This document shows, piece by piece, positions 42,259 through 52,186 of a stretch of 64,000 nucleotides of DNA. Below the pieces are notes generated by a model. It made no database searches, was not told the origin of the DNA, and worked only from the letters and a program-made list of their open reading frames with translations. Made by a program: the position numbers and the translations under genes. How positions within the stretch are numbered: the first letter of the stretch is position 1; the number at the start of each line of letters is the position of its first letter. Origin of the DNA: Gaiellasilicea sp963705515 (GTDB lineage: Bacteria > Actinomycetota > Thermoleophilia > Gaiellales > Gaiellaceae); NCBI GenBank assembly GCA_963705515.1, contig CAVPJV010000009.1, forward strand, positions 906,195 through 970,194. The letters are read 5' to 3'.

Positions 42259-42954
42259 CGCAAACAGGCGAGGATCGTTTGTGATCACTGCATCGACCCC
42301 CGCCGAGTCGAGCCGCGAGAGCTCGTCGGGGTCGTCGACCGTCCAGGCCCAGACGGCCGCGCCGGCGTCGTGCGCGCGTGCAACGGCGGCCGGCGAGACG
42401 ACTGCGTGCTGCAGCATCAGCGCCCGCGCGCCGGCACGCGCGACCATCGCCGGGATCCGCGCGACGATCGCCCGCCGGAGCGCGAGCGTGCCGAGCCGGA
42501 TCGCCGGCTTCATCCCGCGGCGCTTCGAGACGCCGTAGCGGTCCTCGGGGTACGTGAACCCGATCGGCAGCTGCGGCGCATGCGCAGCGATCGTCTGCAG
42601 GCTCGGCAGGTGGAACGAGCTGACCACCGCGCGACCCGCGACGCCGTGGCGCTCGAGCGCGGCCGCAACCTCGTCGAGCCGCGTCGTCAGCTTCAGGTCG
42701 ACGTGGACGACGACGTCGCGCCCCGCGAGGTAGTCCAGCGCGTCGTCGAGCGTGTCCGGGTCGGGTCGAAGCTCGGCGAGGGAGTGACCGAGCACGAGTG
42801 GGCCCGGCCCCGCGTCGAGGACGTCGAACTCGATCGCGTCGACGCCGTGCTCGACCGCGACCTCGAACGAGCGGAGCGTGTTCTCGGGCGCAAGCCGGGC
42901 GGCGCCGCGGTGCCCGACCCGGATCAGCTGCCCGTCTGCCCGCAGCAGCCTCAT
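42208..42954 (-). CDS. Glycerophosphodiester phosphodiesterase
   Basis: A 248-aa TIM-barrel GDPD enzyme hydrolysing glycerophosphodiesters to glycerol-3-phosphate plus alcohol. Catalytic motif HRGAARLAPENTLRSFEVAV (His15, Arg16, Glu region), metal ligands in DAIEFDVL, second His in VLGHSLAEL. It has no signal peptide, so it is cytosolic. The start overlaps the stop of the spermidine-synthase-like gene by 4 nt. Confidence 0.9.
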   Translation of the reverse strand: MRLLRADGQLIRVGHRGAARLAPENTLRSFEVAVEHGVDAIEFDVLDAGPGPLVLGHSLAELRPDPDTLDDALDYLAGRDVVVHVDLKLTTRLDEVAAALERHGVAGRAVVSSFHLPSLQTIAAHAPQLPIGFTYPEDRYGVSKRRGMKPAIRLGTLALRRAIVARIPAMVARAGARALMLQHAVVSPAAVARAHDAGAAVWAWTVDDPDELSRLDSAGVDAVITNDPRLFAQGIGSAKADPIPREDP

Positions 42955-44477
42955 GGTGCCGGTCGCGTCGGGAGGAAGTCCTCGTCGAGCTCGCCGCCGC
43001 GCGCGGCGTACTCGACGATCATCCGGTCCGTCACCCACTCCACGGGCGCGCGGTCGTCCGTCCACGGCCGCTTCGCCTTCGTCGTCACCGGCCGGAGCTG
43101 ACGGACGAGCAGCTGCACGAGCGGTCGCAGCTCAGGCGCGACATCAGCCTGGCGGATGCGGCCGACCGCGTGGGGCTCGTCGAACGCGAGCAGGATCTTG
43201 TTGAAGCGGAGCGCGGGCCAGACGGCGACGGAGTCGAACTCGTGCGTGAGCGTGCCGGCGATCCCGTCGAGGAGGCTGTCGTCCCCGGGCACCGAGGCGA
43301 CGTTCAGCGCCACGATCCCACCCGGTGCGAGGCGCTCGCGCGCGAGCCGGAAGAACTCTCGGGTCGCGAGGTAGAAGGGCACGTACGGCTGGTGGTAGGC
43401 ATCGACGATGATCAGGTCGTAGCGCTCGTCCGTCCGCCGCAGGAACGGCCGCGCGTCGGCGTCGTAGACGGTCAGGTTCGGATTGTCCTCCATCCCGAAG
43501 TACTCCCGCCCGGCGCGGCTGACGGCCGGGTCGAGCTCGACGCCGTCGACCCGCGCGTCCGGGTAGAACCGGCCGAGCGCCCGAGCTGTCGTACCGCCCG
43601 CGTTGCCGAGGATGGCGACCCTCCGAAGCGGGCGATCGAGCAGCGGCGGCAGCGCCAGGAACGCGTCCCAGACGCCGCCTGTCAGCACTGTGTCCTCGCG
43701 CCAGATCGAGTGGACGGCGACGCCCTCGTTGAGACGCAGGAGCCGGCGGCCGTCGTCGCGCTCGATCACCTGGATGAACTGGTAGAGCGAGTCCTCCTCG
43801 TGCAGCAGGCCCGCCTCGGCCTTGACGGCGCCGGGCGGAACGGCGGCGAGCGCGGCGATCGCCGCCGCGAGCACGATCACCTTCCGGCCGAGCAGGAACG
43901 AGGCCGACACGGCCAGCAGCGCGGCGGTCGCGAGGAGCGTGCGCTGCGTCCCGACGAGCGGGATCGCGATCAGCGCCGGCACGAACGTCCCGACCAGCGA
44001 GCCGACGGTCGAGAGTGCGTAGAACCGTCCGGCGACCTCGCCCGCGCTCTCGACGTCGGTGATCGCGAGCCGGATCGCAAAGGGCGAGACCATCCCGAGC
44101 AGGACAACGGCGGGCGCGAACAGGAGCAGCACGGCGAAGAAGGAGCCGATCACCGCCCCGGCGGACGCGTCGTCGAGATTGCCGACGGCAGCGTCGAGGA
44201 ACGGGCGGGCGATGAACGGCGTCATCGCCACCCAGAGAGCCGCCGCGAGCACGATCAGCCCGAGGAGTCGCCGCTCGGGACGCCGGTCGGCGAGCTTGCC
44301 GCCGAGCCAGTAGCCGAGGGCGAGCCCGGCCAGGACGATCCCGATCAGGTTCGCCCAGACGATCGTCGACGAGCCGAAGTACGGGGCCAGCATCCGCGAG
44401 GCGGCGATCTCGGTCGCGAGCGAGCCGATGCCGGCGCCGAAGACCAGCGCCGCGAGAGCTGCCTGGCTGCGGCTCAT
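42951..44477 (-). CDS. Spermidine-synthase-like protein with N-terminal membrane domain
   Basis: A 508-aa protein: residues 1-225 with about seven hydrophobic spans (MFS-like SpeE-associated domain), residues 240-500 a class I methyltransferase fold with AILGNAGGTTARALGRF, VELDPAVSRAG and VDAYHQPYVPF. The catalytic Asp is in the last motif (IIVDAY), but several polyamine-site residues differ from true SpeE, so aminopropyl transfer is not assured. The start overlaps the SpoIIE stop and the stop overlaps the GDPD start. Confidence 0.82.
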   Translation of the reverse strand: MSRSQAALAALVFGAGIGSLATEIAASRMLAPYFGSSTIVWANLIGIVLAGLALGYWLGGKLADRRPERRLLGLIVLAAALWVAMTPFIARPFLDAAVGNLDDASAGAVIGSFFAVLLLFAPAVVLLGMVSPFAIRLAITDVESAGEVAGRFYALSTVGSLVGTFVPALIAIPLVGTQRTLLATAALLAVSASFLLGRKVIVLAAAIAALAAVPPGAVKAEAGLLHEEDSLYQFIQVIERDDGRRLLRLNEGVAVHSIWREDTVLTGGVWDAFLALPPLLDRPLRRVAILGNAGGTTARALGRFYPDARVDGVELDPAVSRAGREYFGMEDNPNLTVYDADARPFLRRTDERYDLIIVDAYHQPYVPFYLATREFFRLARERLAPGGIVALNVASVPGDDSLLDGIAGTLTHEFDSVAVWPALRFNKILLAFDEPHAVGRIRQADVAPELRPLVQLLVRQLRPVTTKAKRPWTDDRAPVEWVTDRMIVEYAARGGELDEDFLPTRPAP

Positions 44478-47152
44478 GCCGGCGCGTCTTCCGGCTGCGG
44501 CGAGCGCTTGACGACGACCACCGCGAAGTCGTCGGTGAGCTCGCCCTCCGTCCAGTCGCGGCACGCTGCGAGGGCCGCCTGCGCGATCTCCTGCGGCGGC
44601 AGGTCGTGCCGCTCGGCCAGCAGCGCGTCGAGCCGCTCGACGCCGAACTGCTCGCTGCCGCGCCGTGCCTCGATGACGCCGTCGGTGTAGACGACGACGA
44701 TCGCGCCCGGCGGGAACGGCTCCGTGACCGTGTCGTAGGTCTGCGGCGCGTCGATGCCGAGCGCGAGCCCGCGCGCCGACACCGGCTGGACGCTCCCGTC
44801 CGGGAGCACCAGCCGCGGCGGCGGATGGCCGGCGCTGGCGCACGCGACCTCTCCACCCTCGACATCGAAGACGACTTCGACCATCGTGATGAAGCGTCCC
44901 GGCGCGATCTCCGACGAGACGACCTCGTTCGCAGCGGCGAGGAACATGCCGGGGTCGGGATGCTCGCGGGCGAGCGAGCGGAAGACGTACTTCGCCATCG
45001 CCATGTCGGCCGTCGCGTCGACGCCGTGACCGGTGACGTCGCCGAGAACGACGGCGAGCCGGCCGTCGCCGAGCGTCAGGTAGTCGTAGACGTCGCCGCC
45101 GACCTCGACGCGCGCGGCCGATTCGTAGACGTCGCCGAGCTCGAGCTCCGGCAGCTCGGGGGCCGCGCGCGGCAGCAGCGACCGCTGCATCGTGTCCGCG
45201 AACGCCTTCTGCTGGCCGTAGAGGCGGGCGTTGTCGATCGCGAGCGCCGCCTGTCCCGCGATCGCGAGCGCTGTCTCGGCGATCTCACCGGCGACGGGAC
45301 GCTCCGGATGGAGCGAGATGATCGTCAGCGTCGCGAGCAGCTCGGCGGGGGTGGCGATCGGGATCAGGGCGGCGCTCGAGCCCTTGCGCAGGAACGGCGC
45401 CAGCAACGCCAGCGCGCCGCCGAACGACTCTGCCTGCTCGGCGTCGAGGATCAGGGGCTCGCTGCGCCGGAGCAACGCGAGCAGATCGCGCCGCGGCAGC
45501 TGCTGGGGCCGCGAGAGCAGCGCCCGCGCCGCCGGATCGACGCGCTCGTCGTTGATGTGGACCGAGCGCGCGACGAGCTCGATCCCGCGCTCGTCCGGCA
45601 TCCGGATCACGGCCGCGTCGACGCCGAGGAGCTCGACGATCGACGAGGCGAGGGCATCGAGGGTCGTCTCGAGCGAGAGGCTCTGCGCGAAGGTGCGCGA
45701 GATCGCGTGTTGTGCCTTCAGCCGATTGGACTTCTCCTGCTCGGACGCATGCGCCTGCTTCAGATCGTCGTAGAGCTTGATCACCCGTTCGTGCAGCCGC
45801 GCGTTCTGGACCACCACCGCCAGCTGCCCCGCAAGCGCGGTCAGCAGCGACCGCTCGTTCTGGCTCAGCGGCCGCCGCTCCCGCGGATAGACGGCGAGGA
45901 CGCCGATCGGGTCGTCGCCGACGACGAGCCCGAGCGCCAGCACCGAACGGATCCCGGACTCCTCGACGTGGGCTCGAACCTGTTCGAGCCGCTCGTCCGT
46001 CGCCGCGTCGAGCTCGACGATCACGCCCGTCTGGCGCGACTGCACCGCAGCCGCGAGCAAGGCGTTCGCGACCGCCTGGTGTGGGCCGTCGATCCCGCGG
46101 CTCGCTGCGACCGCGATCGCTTCCCCCTCGGTCAGGTAGACGGCCACGCGGTCGGCGTCGAGGAGATGGGCGACGCGCTCGATCGCCGTCTCGAGGGTGT
46201 GCGACAGCGAAAGCTGCGAGATCGCCTCGCCGACGACGGAGAGCAGCGCCCGGCTGCGCTCGAGCTCGAAGCCTTCGTCGCGGGCGCGCTCGGAGGAGCG
46301 GAGCGCGTGGGCGGCGCGAACGGCGAAGCTCGCGAGCTGCTCGAGCCCCTGCTCGTCCGGTGCGCGACCAGGCGCGAACCGGACCTGCAGCGCGCCCAGC
46401 ACCGGCTGGCCGAGCTGGAGCGTCACGACGTGTGCCGGAGCTCTCTCCTCGACGGAGACCATGCTCTGCTCGTCGACGACGGCATGCGCCGCTCGAGCGA
46501 GCTCCTCGTCGGCGACGATCGGCCCGTAGGAATCGGCGAGCTCGAGGGTGTCGTCGCAGAGCCGCCAGACGAGCGCGGCGTCGCCGCCCGACGCGACCGC
46601 TGCGAGACGGGCAATGCGCGCCGGCGCGCCGTCGTCGGGAGCGACCGCGGCCAGTGCGTCACCCGCAACGTCGAGCGTGCCGTTGCCGCCCTGCCCGGCC
46701 GCGCCACCGTTCTCCAGCCGCCCGGCGAGCGCCGCCAGCTCGGCTGCGAGCGTCGCGAGCTGCGTCTCCTCCCGCTCGAAGGCCGGCCCGCGCCGCGCGA
46801 CCTCGAGCACGCCGTTTCCGCCGACCGCAGCGAACGGGACGGTCAGCCCTTCGGCGCTCTCGTCGAGCCGTGAACGGACGACCGCCGCCGTGTGCTCGTC
46901 CGCCTCGACGCGCAGCCCTTCGAGCTCCGCCGCCAGCCCTGCCGACGATGACCACACGGACCGCGCGACGAGCGCGCCGCCGGGCTCGGGCAGCCAGAGC
47001 ACCGCCACGTCGGCTCCCATGCCCTGCGCAGCCGCACGCACGAGCTCCGCGAGCGTCTGCTCGATCGGAGCGCCGCCGGCGAGCGAGCCTGCCGTCCGAG
47101 CCAGGATCGCGAGCGAGCTCGCGACGTCGGTGCTCGCCCGACTGCCGATCAA
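44474..47152 (-). CDS. Multi-GAF SpoIIE-type serine phosphatase
   Basis: An 892-aa cytosolic signalling protein. Three or four GAF-like domains fill residues about 5-650 (segments such as VAVYLTEGEAIAVAASRGI and SVLALGLVVGDDPIGVLAVY), with a coiled stretch KLYDDLKQAHASEQEKSN. A PP2C/SpoIIE domain spans about 680-885: RSLLPRAAPELPELELGDVY, VGGDVYDYL, GDVTGHGVDATADMAMAK and the late Asp in DDFAVVVVKR. It probably controls an anti-anti-sigma factor in a partner-switching cascade; none is adjacent. A 78-aa membrane protein is coupled upstream. Confidence 0.9.
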   Translation of the reverse strand: MIGSRASTDVASSLAILARTAGSLAGGAPIEQTLAELVRAAAQGMGADVAVLWLPEPGGALVARSVWSSSAGLAAELEGLRVEADEHTAAVVRSRLDESAEGLTVPFAAVGGNGVLEVARRGPAFEREETQLATLAAELAALAGRLENGGAAGQGGNGTLDVAGDALAAVAPDDGAPARIARLAAVASGGDAALVWRLCDDTLELADSYGPIVADEELARAAHAVVDEQSMVSVEERAPAHVVTLQLGQPVLGALQVRFAPGRAPDEQGLEQLASFAVRAAHALRSSERARDEGFELERSRALLSVVGEAISQLSLSHTLETAIERVAHLLDADRVAVYLTEGEAIAVAASRGIDGPHQAVANALLAAAVQSRQTGVIVELDAATDERLEQVRAHVEESGIRSVLALGLVVGDDPIGVLAVYPRERRPLSQNERSLLTALAGQLAVVVQNARLHERVIKLYDDLKQAHASEQEKSNRLKAQHAISRTFAQSLSLETTLDALASSIVELLGVDAAVIRMPDERGIELVARSVHINDERVDPAARALLSRPQQLPRRDLLALLRRSEPLILDAEQAESFGGALALLAPFLRKGSSAALIPIATPAELLATLTIISLHPERPVAGEIAETALAIAGQAALAIDNARLYGQQKAFADTMQRSLLPRAAPELPELELGDVYESAARVEVGGDVYDYLTLGDGRLAVVLGDVTGHGVDATADMAMAKYVFRSLAREHPDPGMFLAAANEVVSSEIAPGRFITMVEVVFDVEGGEVACASAGHPPPRLVLPDGSVQPVSARGLALGIDAPQTYDTVTEPFPPGAIVVVYTDGVIEARRGSEQFGVERLDALLAERHDLPPQEIAQAALAACRDWTEGELTDDFAVVVVKRSPQPEDAPA

Positions 47153-47385
47153 AGTCCGAAGAGCCGCTCGACCTCGCGCCAGATCGTCAGCGTCAGCAGC
47201 ACGCTGACGGCGATCAGCACGAGGAGGACGAGCCAGAAGCGCAGCGAGGCGCGGCGCTTCGCACGGGAGCGCTCGACGCGGGCACGGCGCCGGGCCCGTT
47301 CCTGGAGGTAGGCGCGGTCGACGGCGACCGGATCGAACGGCGGCGCGTCGTCGGCTGCCCGAGAGTCCGTCGCAGGCTCAGCCAT
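47149..47385 (-). CDS. Small single-span membrane protein
   Basis: A 78-aa protein: acidic N-terminus, highly basic middle (residues 28-47 rich in Arg) and one transmembrane helix (FWLVLLVLIAVSVLLTLTIW). By positive-inside rule the N-terminus is cytosolic. ATGA overlap with the SpoIIE phosphatase gene suggests it tethers or regulates that phosphatase; inference only. ATG 47385 is 6 nt from a TACACT box. Confidence 0.7.
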   Translation of the reverse strand: MAEPATDSRAADDAPPFDPVAVDRAYLQERARRRARVERSRAKRRASLRFWLVLLVLIAVSVLLTLTIWREVERLFGL

Positions 47386-47391
47386 GTGCCA

Positions 47392-47397
47392 AGTGTA
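47392..47397 (-). promoter_or_regulatory. -10 box of leaderless promoter for the SpoIIE operon
   Basis: TACACT on the minus strand, 6 nt before the ATG at 47385. Confidence 0.45.
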
Positions 47398-47497
47398 GTC
47401 CGCGACAGCGTTTTTCAGACCCGTGAGCGGGCGAACAGGGCGCCCCGCTTCGACCTGGACGGCCGTCCGACCCGCCGTGCTGCAACCCCGTACCTGC

Positions 47498-47533
47498 GTG
47501 ACTTTCACCTGGGATATGCCCATACTCTCGTCC
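47498..47533 (+). promoter_or_regulatory. Possible promoter for the four-span membrane protein
   Basis: GTGACT (47498-47503), a 17-nt spacer and CATACT (47521-47526) are followed by GTG at 47534. This favours the GTG start and a leaderless message over ATG 47516. Confidence 0.35.
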
Positions 47534-48013
47534 GTGGAAACGCCGGAGACACTGCCCGAGCCGGACTGGGAGCGCGACAGCGAGCCCCCGGCCGCCGCCC
47601 GCCGCGGCGTCCCGTCGCTCTGGGGACTCGGCGAGCAGATCACCTGGCTCACCGGCCTCGTGCTCGCGCTCTCGGCGTTGACCGGCTGGTACTCGGGGCA
47701 GGGCGAAGGCGTGACGGTCAGCGTGCTCGGGTGGAACACGGGCGTGCTCGGGAAGCTCGTGCTCCTGATCGGCGTGCTCGCGATCCTCGTCGTCGCGCTG
47801 CGCCGCTGGGGCATCGACCTGCCGGCGGCAGTACCGGAGAGCCTCGTCGTGATCGCGCTCGGCGCGCTCTCGACCATCTTCGTGCTCGTCCGGGCGATCT
47901 CGATCCCGGACGAGTTCTTCTTCGCCGGCCGCGGGATCGGGATCTGGATCAGCCTTGTTGCATCGGTGGCGCTGATCGGCGCAGGGCTGCTGCAAGCATC
48001 CGAAGAGCTATAG
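47534..48013 (+). CDS. Four-span membrane protein, function unknown
   Basis: A protein of about 159 aa with a polar N-terminal tail (METPETLPEPDWERDSEPP) and four hydrophobic segments (ITWLTGLVLALSALTGWY, GVLGKLVLLIGVLAILVVAL, SLVVIALGALSTIFVLV, GIWISLVASVALIGAGLL). This resembles actinobacterial four-TM hypothetical proteins. ATG 47516 is an alternative start adding six residues. The 3' end overlaps the convergent PAP2 gene by 65 nt. Confidence 0.72.
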   Translation: METPETLPEPDWERDSEPPAAARRGVPSLWGLGEQITWLTGLVLALSALTGWYSGQGEGVTVSVLGWNTGVLGKLVLLIGVLAILVVALRRWGIDLPAAVPESLVVIALGALSTIFVLVRAISIPDEFFFAGRGIGIWISLVASVALIGAGLLQASEEL

Positions 48014-48488
48014 CGATCGCGACACCGAGCGCCGCCCCCGCCAGCACGTCGAACGGGTAGTGGACGCCGACGTAGACGCGCGAGAACGAGATCAGGGTCG
48101 CCAGCGCGAACAGCGGCCAGGTGAGGCGGGGGACGGCGAGCGCGAGCGTGGTCGCGCAGGCGAAGGAGACGGTCGCGTGACCGGAGGGGAAAGAGAATGT
48201 CGTCGGCAGGTGGACGAGGGGCGCGGGATCGGGATCGGCGACGGGCGGACGATCGCGCCCGATCCACGCCTTCAGCACGCCCGAGACGCTCTCGGCGACC
48301 AGGATCGCGGCCCCGACACGCGCCCAGAGCCAGGGGCGGCTCCGGGAGAAGCCGGAGATCGCCACTGCGATCGCGAGCCAGATGAGGCCGAACGAGCCGG
48401 CGTACGAGAGCGCCTCGAAGAGCGGGTCGAGCACGCCCAGCCGGTGGTCGACGACCCAGTCCCGGAGCTCGCGGTCGAGGCCGCTCAA
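47949..48488 (-). CDS. PAP2-family membrane phosphatase
   Basis: A 179-aa membrane phosphatase with about five spans. All three signature motifs: KAWIGRDRPP, FPSGHATVSFA and SRVYVGVHYPFDVLAG with catalytic His. Probable role is dephosphorylating undecaprenyl pyrophosphate, phosphatidylglycerol phosphate or phosphatidate. Start is TTG 48488, 8 nt from the end of the HTH-receiver gene; no better start was seen. Convergent overlap with the four-span protein. Confidence 0.88.
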   Translation of the reverse strand: MSGLDRELRDWVVDHRLGVLDPLFEALSYAGSFGLIWLAIAVAISGFSRSRPWLWARVGAAILVAESVSGVLKAWIGRDRPPVADPDPAPLVHLPTTFSFPSGHATVSFACATTLALAVPRLTWPLFALATLISFSRVYVGVHYPFDVLAGAALGVAIAIALRMLAAALRRSAPPMQQG

Positions 48489-48495
48489 GGGAGCG

Positions 48496-49095
48496 CTACG
48501 AAACCGGCAGCTGCTGCTTGGTCGACTCGATCAGCGAGCGGGGGTCGAACGGCTTGCCGATGAACCCCTGCACGCCGCGCGACGCGGCCTCGGACGCCGA
48601 CTCCTCGTCGACCTTGCCGGAAAACATGATCACGGGGATCGCGCCGACACCGGTGTGCTCCTGGATCCGCCGCAGCGTCTCCCAGCCGTCGACCTGCGGC
48701 ATCATCACGTCGAGCAGGATCAGGTCGGGTGAGCGCTCGCCGAGCGCCGCCAGCCCTTCTTCGGCGCTTCCCGCCTCGCGGACCTCGTAGCCCTCGGCCT
48801 CGAGGTTGACGCGAACGTACTCCCGCACGCCTTCGTCGTCGTCCACGATCAGGACGAGGGGGCCGGACGTCGATGGAGCCGGCGCCCCGCCCGGCCCGGA
48901 CCGGTCGAGGAACTGATCGAGGTCGGAGCGGCGGTAGCGCCGGTGGCCGCCGGGGGTGTAGAACGCGGAGACGCGGCCGAGATCCGACCACTTGCGCATC
49001 GTGCTCTGCGCCACGCCGAGATACTTCGCGGCTTGCCCCAACGTCAGCCATTCGGGCTGAGCTGCGGCGGCGCTCCGGTTTCCGTCGTATGCCAT
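48496..49095 (-). CDS. MerR/BldC-type HTH followed by receiver domain
   Basis: A 199-aa regulator. Residues 16-65 are an excisionase/BldC-like winged helix (LTLGQAAKYLGVAQSTMRKW, PGGHRRYRRSDLDQFL). After a Gly/Pro linker, residues 80-195 are a full receiver (LIVDDDEGVRE, LILLDVMMPQVDGW, MFSGK, GFIGKPFD) with all phosphorylation residues. Output-first order is the reverse of classical regulators. No kinase adjacent. ATG 49095 is 8 nt from a TAGGTT box. Confidence 0.88.
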   Translation of the reverse strand: MAYDGNRSAAAAQPEWLTLGQAAKYLGVAQSTMRKWSDLGRVSAFYTPGGHRRYRRSDLDQFLDRSGPGGAPAPSTSGPLVLIVDDDEGVREYVRVNLEAEGYEVREAGSAEEGLAALGERSPDLILLDVMMPQVDGWETLRRIQEHTGVGAIPVIMFSGKVDEESASEAASRGVQGFIGKPFDPRSLIESTKQQLPVS

Positions 49096-49103
49096 CGGCG
49101 GTG

Positions 49104-49109
49104 AACCTA
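49104..49109 (-). promoter_or_regulatory. -10 box of leaderless promoter for the HTH-receiver gene
   Basis: TAGGTT on the minus strand, 8 nt before the ATG at 49095. Confidence 0.4.
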
Positions 49110-49151
49110 CCCAAACCTGACGGTACCTGAAACGCGTCCTGTTGGAGTCGT

Positions 49152-49382
49152 TCAGCCCGTCGTGACCGTGACGGTCACCGTGCGCGCCGCCGGCGGCAAC
49201 GGCTGCGGCGTCAACGTGCGGACGTTCGTCTGCGTCCCGCCCGGGTTCGGGCCGTCCTCGAGCGCCCTCCCGATCGCGATCCCGAGCAGGAGCAGCGCGA
49301 GCAGGCCGAGTGCGACCAGCGCCGGGCGCAGCAGCGGCTGCCGCCGCCGTGTGCGCGGATTGCGCCGCGCAGGCGTGCTCAT
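49152..49382 (-). CDS. Small basic single-span membrane protein
   Basis: A 76-aa protein with an Arg/Pro-rich N-terminus (STPARRNPRTRRRQPLLRP), one transmembrane helix (ALVALGLLALLLLGIAIGRAL) and an external tail ending ARTVTVTVTTG. No family recognised. Its start at ATG 49382 lies 18 nt from a double-hairpin repeat, which separates it from the upstream gene. Confidence 0.6.
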   Translation of the reverse strand: MSTPARRNPRTRRRQPLLRPALVALGLLALLLLGIAIGRALEDGPNPGGTQTNVRTLTPQPLPPAARTVTVTVTTG

Positions 49383-49399
49383 GCGCCGCACCCTGGCGC

Positions 49400-49524
49400 A
49401 TGAGCACCGGGAGGGGGTGTGGGGGAACCGGGCGGTTCCCCCACACGAGACGGAAAGAAGGGGGCTCGTGGGGGAAACCTGGTTTCCCCCACGGGAGCAC
49501 GCCGCAAGGCGCGCGACGTACTCA
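49400..49524. repeat. Double-hairpin interspersed repeat, copy A
   Basis: About 125 bp with two strong stems. Stem 1 has 13-bp arms at 49417-49429 and 49434-49446 (GTGTGGGGGAACC). Stem 2 has 13-bp arms at 49467-49479 and 49481-49493 (CGTGGGGGAAACC). The spacer contains GAAAGAAGGGGG. The ends read ATGAGC and a TGAG complement; the right end supplies the stop codon (49522-49524) of the neighbouring minus-strand gene. Copy B is at 53476-53597. Confidence 0.8.
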
Positions 49525-49842
49525 CGGCTCGTAGTCCTGGGCGCCGCGCGCGTACTCGTGAAACGCCGCCGCCTCGACCAGTGAGAGCGTCCGCGGCCAG
49601 CCCGGCGCGGGCGAGTGCTCCGCCACGGCGGCCCTGCTCCACCGCTCCGCGCCTGCGTATGCCGCCGCCAGCTCGGCGAGCGTGAAGGTGCCGCCGACCC
49701 GACGCCTCAGTTCGGCGATGACGGTGTCGACCTGCCGGAGCAGCCGCTCGGGCTGCGGCTCCTGGTGCGCCTGCTCGTGCAGCCGCCGGTGCCCCTCCTC
49801 CCATTCGCGCCGCGCGCTCTCGACCTCCGCCTCGGTGATCAC
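49522..49842 (-). CDS. Small helical protein downstream of DUF501
   Basis: A 106-aa, mostly helical, charged protein (ITEAEVESARREWEEGHRRL, RLLRQVDTVIAELRRRVGG, LAELAAAYAGAERWSRAAVA, TLSLVEAAAFHEYARG). No family recognised. GTG 49842 overlaps the DUF501 stop (GTGA), so it is part of the enolase-FtsB-DUF501 neighbourhood. Its TGA is contributed by the repeat element that follows. Confidence 0.68.
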   Translation of the reverse strand: MITEAEVESARREWEEGHRRLHEQAHQEPQPERLLRQVDTVIAELRRRVGGTFTLAELAAAYAGAERWSRAAVAEHSPAPGWPRTLSLVEAAAFHEYARGAQDYEP

Positions 49843-50339
49843 GTCGTTGATCCTAGGCAGCACTCGGGCGGCCAGCGGGGGTCGAGCTCGGCCAGGATGC
49901 GCTCGCCGAGGAGGTAGCCCGGCTGCGCGAGCGCGTAGGCCACGTGCGCGTGCAGGCACTTGAGCCGGCGAGGGTTGGCGCTGCCGCCGATCCCCAGGTC
50001 GAGCGATGAGCCGCCGTCCGGGCCGACCTTGCCGCCTGCAAGCTCGCGGCGGATCCGCCGCTGCTCGCCCGTCGCACGCTCGAGGTCGGCCGCGAGCTCG
50101 GGGTCGCGCTCGACCTCCTCGCTCCAGCGCTCGACGCCACCCGCCGCCTCGAGTCGCGCGATCGCCGCCACGAGGTGCGGGCAGGTCAGGTAGTAGGTCG
50201 TCGGGAACGGATCGCCCGCGTCGTCGTAGGGCCACTGCTCTGTCACCACCGGGCTGCCGTCCGGGCAGCGCGCTGCTACGCGCCGGAATGCGCGCGGAGG
50301 CCGGCCGAGCTGCTGCTCCACGAGCGCACGGTCATCCAT
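49839..50339 (-). CDS. DUF501 family protein
   Basis: A 166-aa protein matching DUF501: N-terminal EQQLGRPPRAFRRVAARCPDG, VVTEQWPYDDAGDPFPTTYYLTCPHLV in pieces, and the conserved CLHAHVAYALAQPGYLLGERI. In actinobacteria this family sits next to eno and the FtsB-like gene, as here; biochemical role unknown. The start overlaps the FtsB-like stop by 8 nt. Confidence 0.88.
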   Translation of the reverse strand: MDDRALVEQQLGRPPRAFRRVAARCPDGSPVVTEQWPYDDAGDPFPTTYYLTCPHLVAAIARLEAAGGVERWSEEVERDPELAADLERATGEQRRIRRELAGGKVGPDGGSSLDLGIGGSANPRRLKCLHAHVAYALAQPGYLLGERILAELDPRWPPECCLGSTT

Positions 50340-50718
50340 CGCCGCCCAGCGTAGCCTTGGCTTTCGCCCGCGCCTGCGCCCGCCGCCACTCGGCGACGCC
50401 CTTGACGATGAAGATCCGCTCCCCCGGGCGCACGAGCCGCATCCGCCGAGCCTCGCGCGCCAGCGCCGTCACCGTCTCCGAATCGGCGAGCCTCTTCTGG
50501 AGCCGCGCTCGCTCGTCCCGCAGCTGCTCGACCTCGGCGGCACGCTCGTTCAGGGCCGACCGCGTCTGCAGGTAGCTCGAGAGCGGCTGGTAATAGAGGA
50601 ACGCGACGAAGAGCGCGACGCCGACGATGCACCAGCGGAGCACCACGGTCGTCCGCGGCAGGCCCGGCCGCTTTCTGGCCGGACGGGTCTTGGCCGGTGC
50701 TGTCCTGCGGGAGGCCAC
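50332..50718 (-). CDS. ftsB: FtsB/DivIC-like septum formation protein
   Basis: A 128-aa bitopic membrane protein: basic cytosolic tail (about 25 aa), one transmembrane span (VVLRWCIVGVALFVAFLYYQP), then a coiled coil (NERAAEVEQLRDERARLQKRL) and a short globular end (RLVRPGERIFIVKG). It should join the FtsL/FtsQ divisome complex. The location between pyk/eno and DUF501 is the standard actinobacterial context. GTG 50718 start. Confidence 0.88.
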   Translation of the reverse strand: MASRRTAPAKTRPARKRPGLPRTTVVLRWCIVGVALFVAFLYYQPLSSYLQTRSALNERAAEVEQLRDERARLQKRLADSETVTALAREARRMRLVRPGERIFIVKGVAEWRRAQARAKAKATLGGDG

Positions 50719-50763
50719 GCCGAACGATTCCGCAGCCGCCCGGCGGTTCCTCCAGGAGGCCTC

Positions 50764-52173
<1,410 letters not shown>

Positions 52174-52180
52174 GCCGTTG

Positions 52181-52186
52181 AGCCTA
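52181..52186 (-). promoter_or_regulatory. -10 box of leaderless promoter for pyruvate kinase
   Basis: TAGGCT on the minus strand, 7 nt before the ATG at 52173, overlapping the enolase stop codon. Confidence 0.4.
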
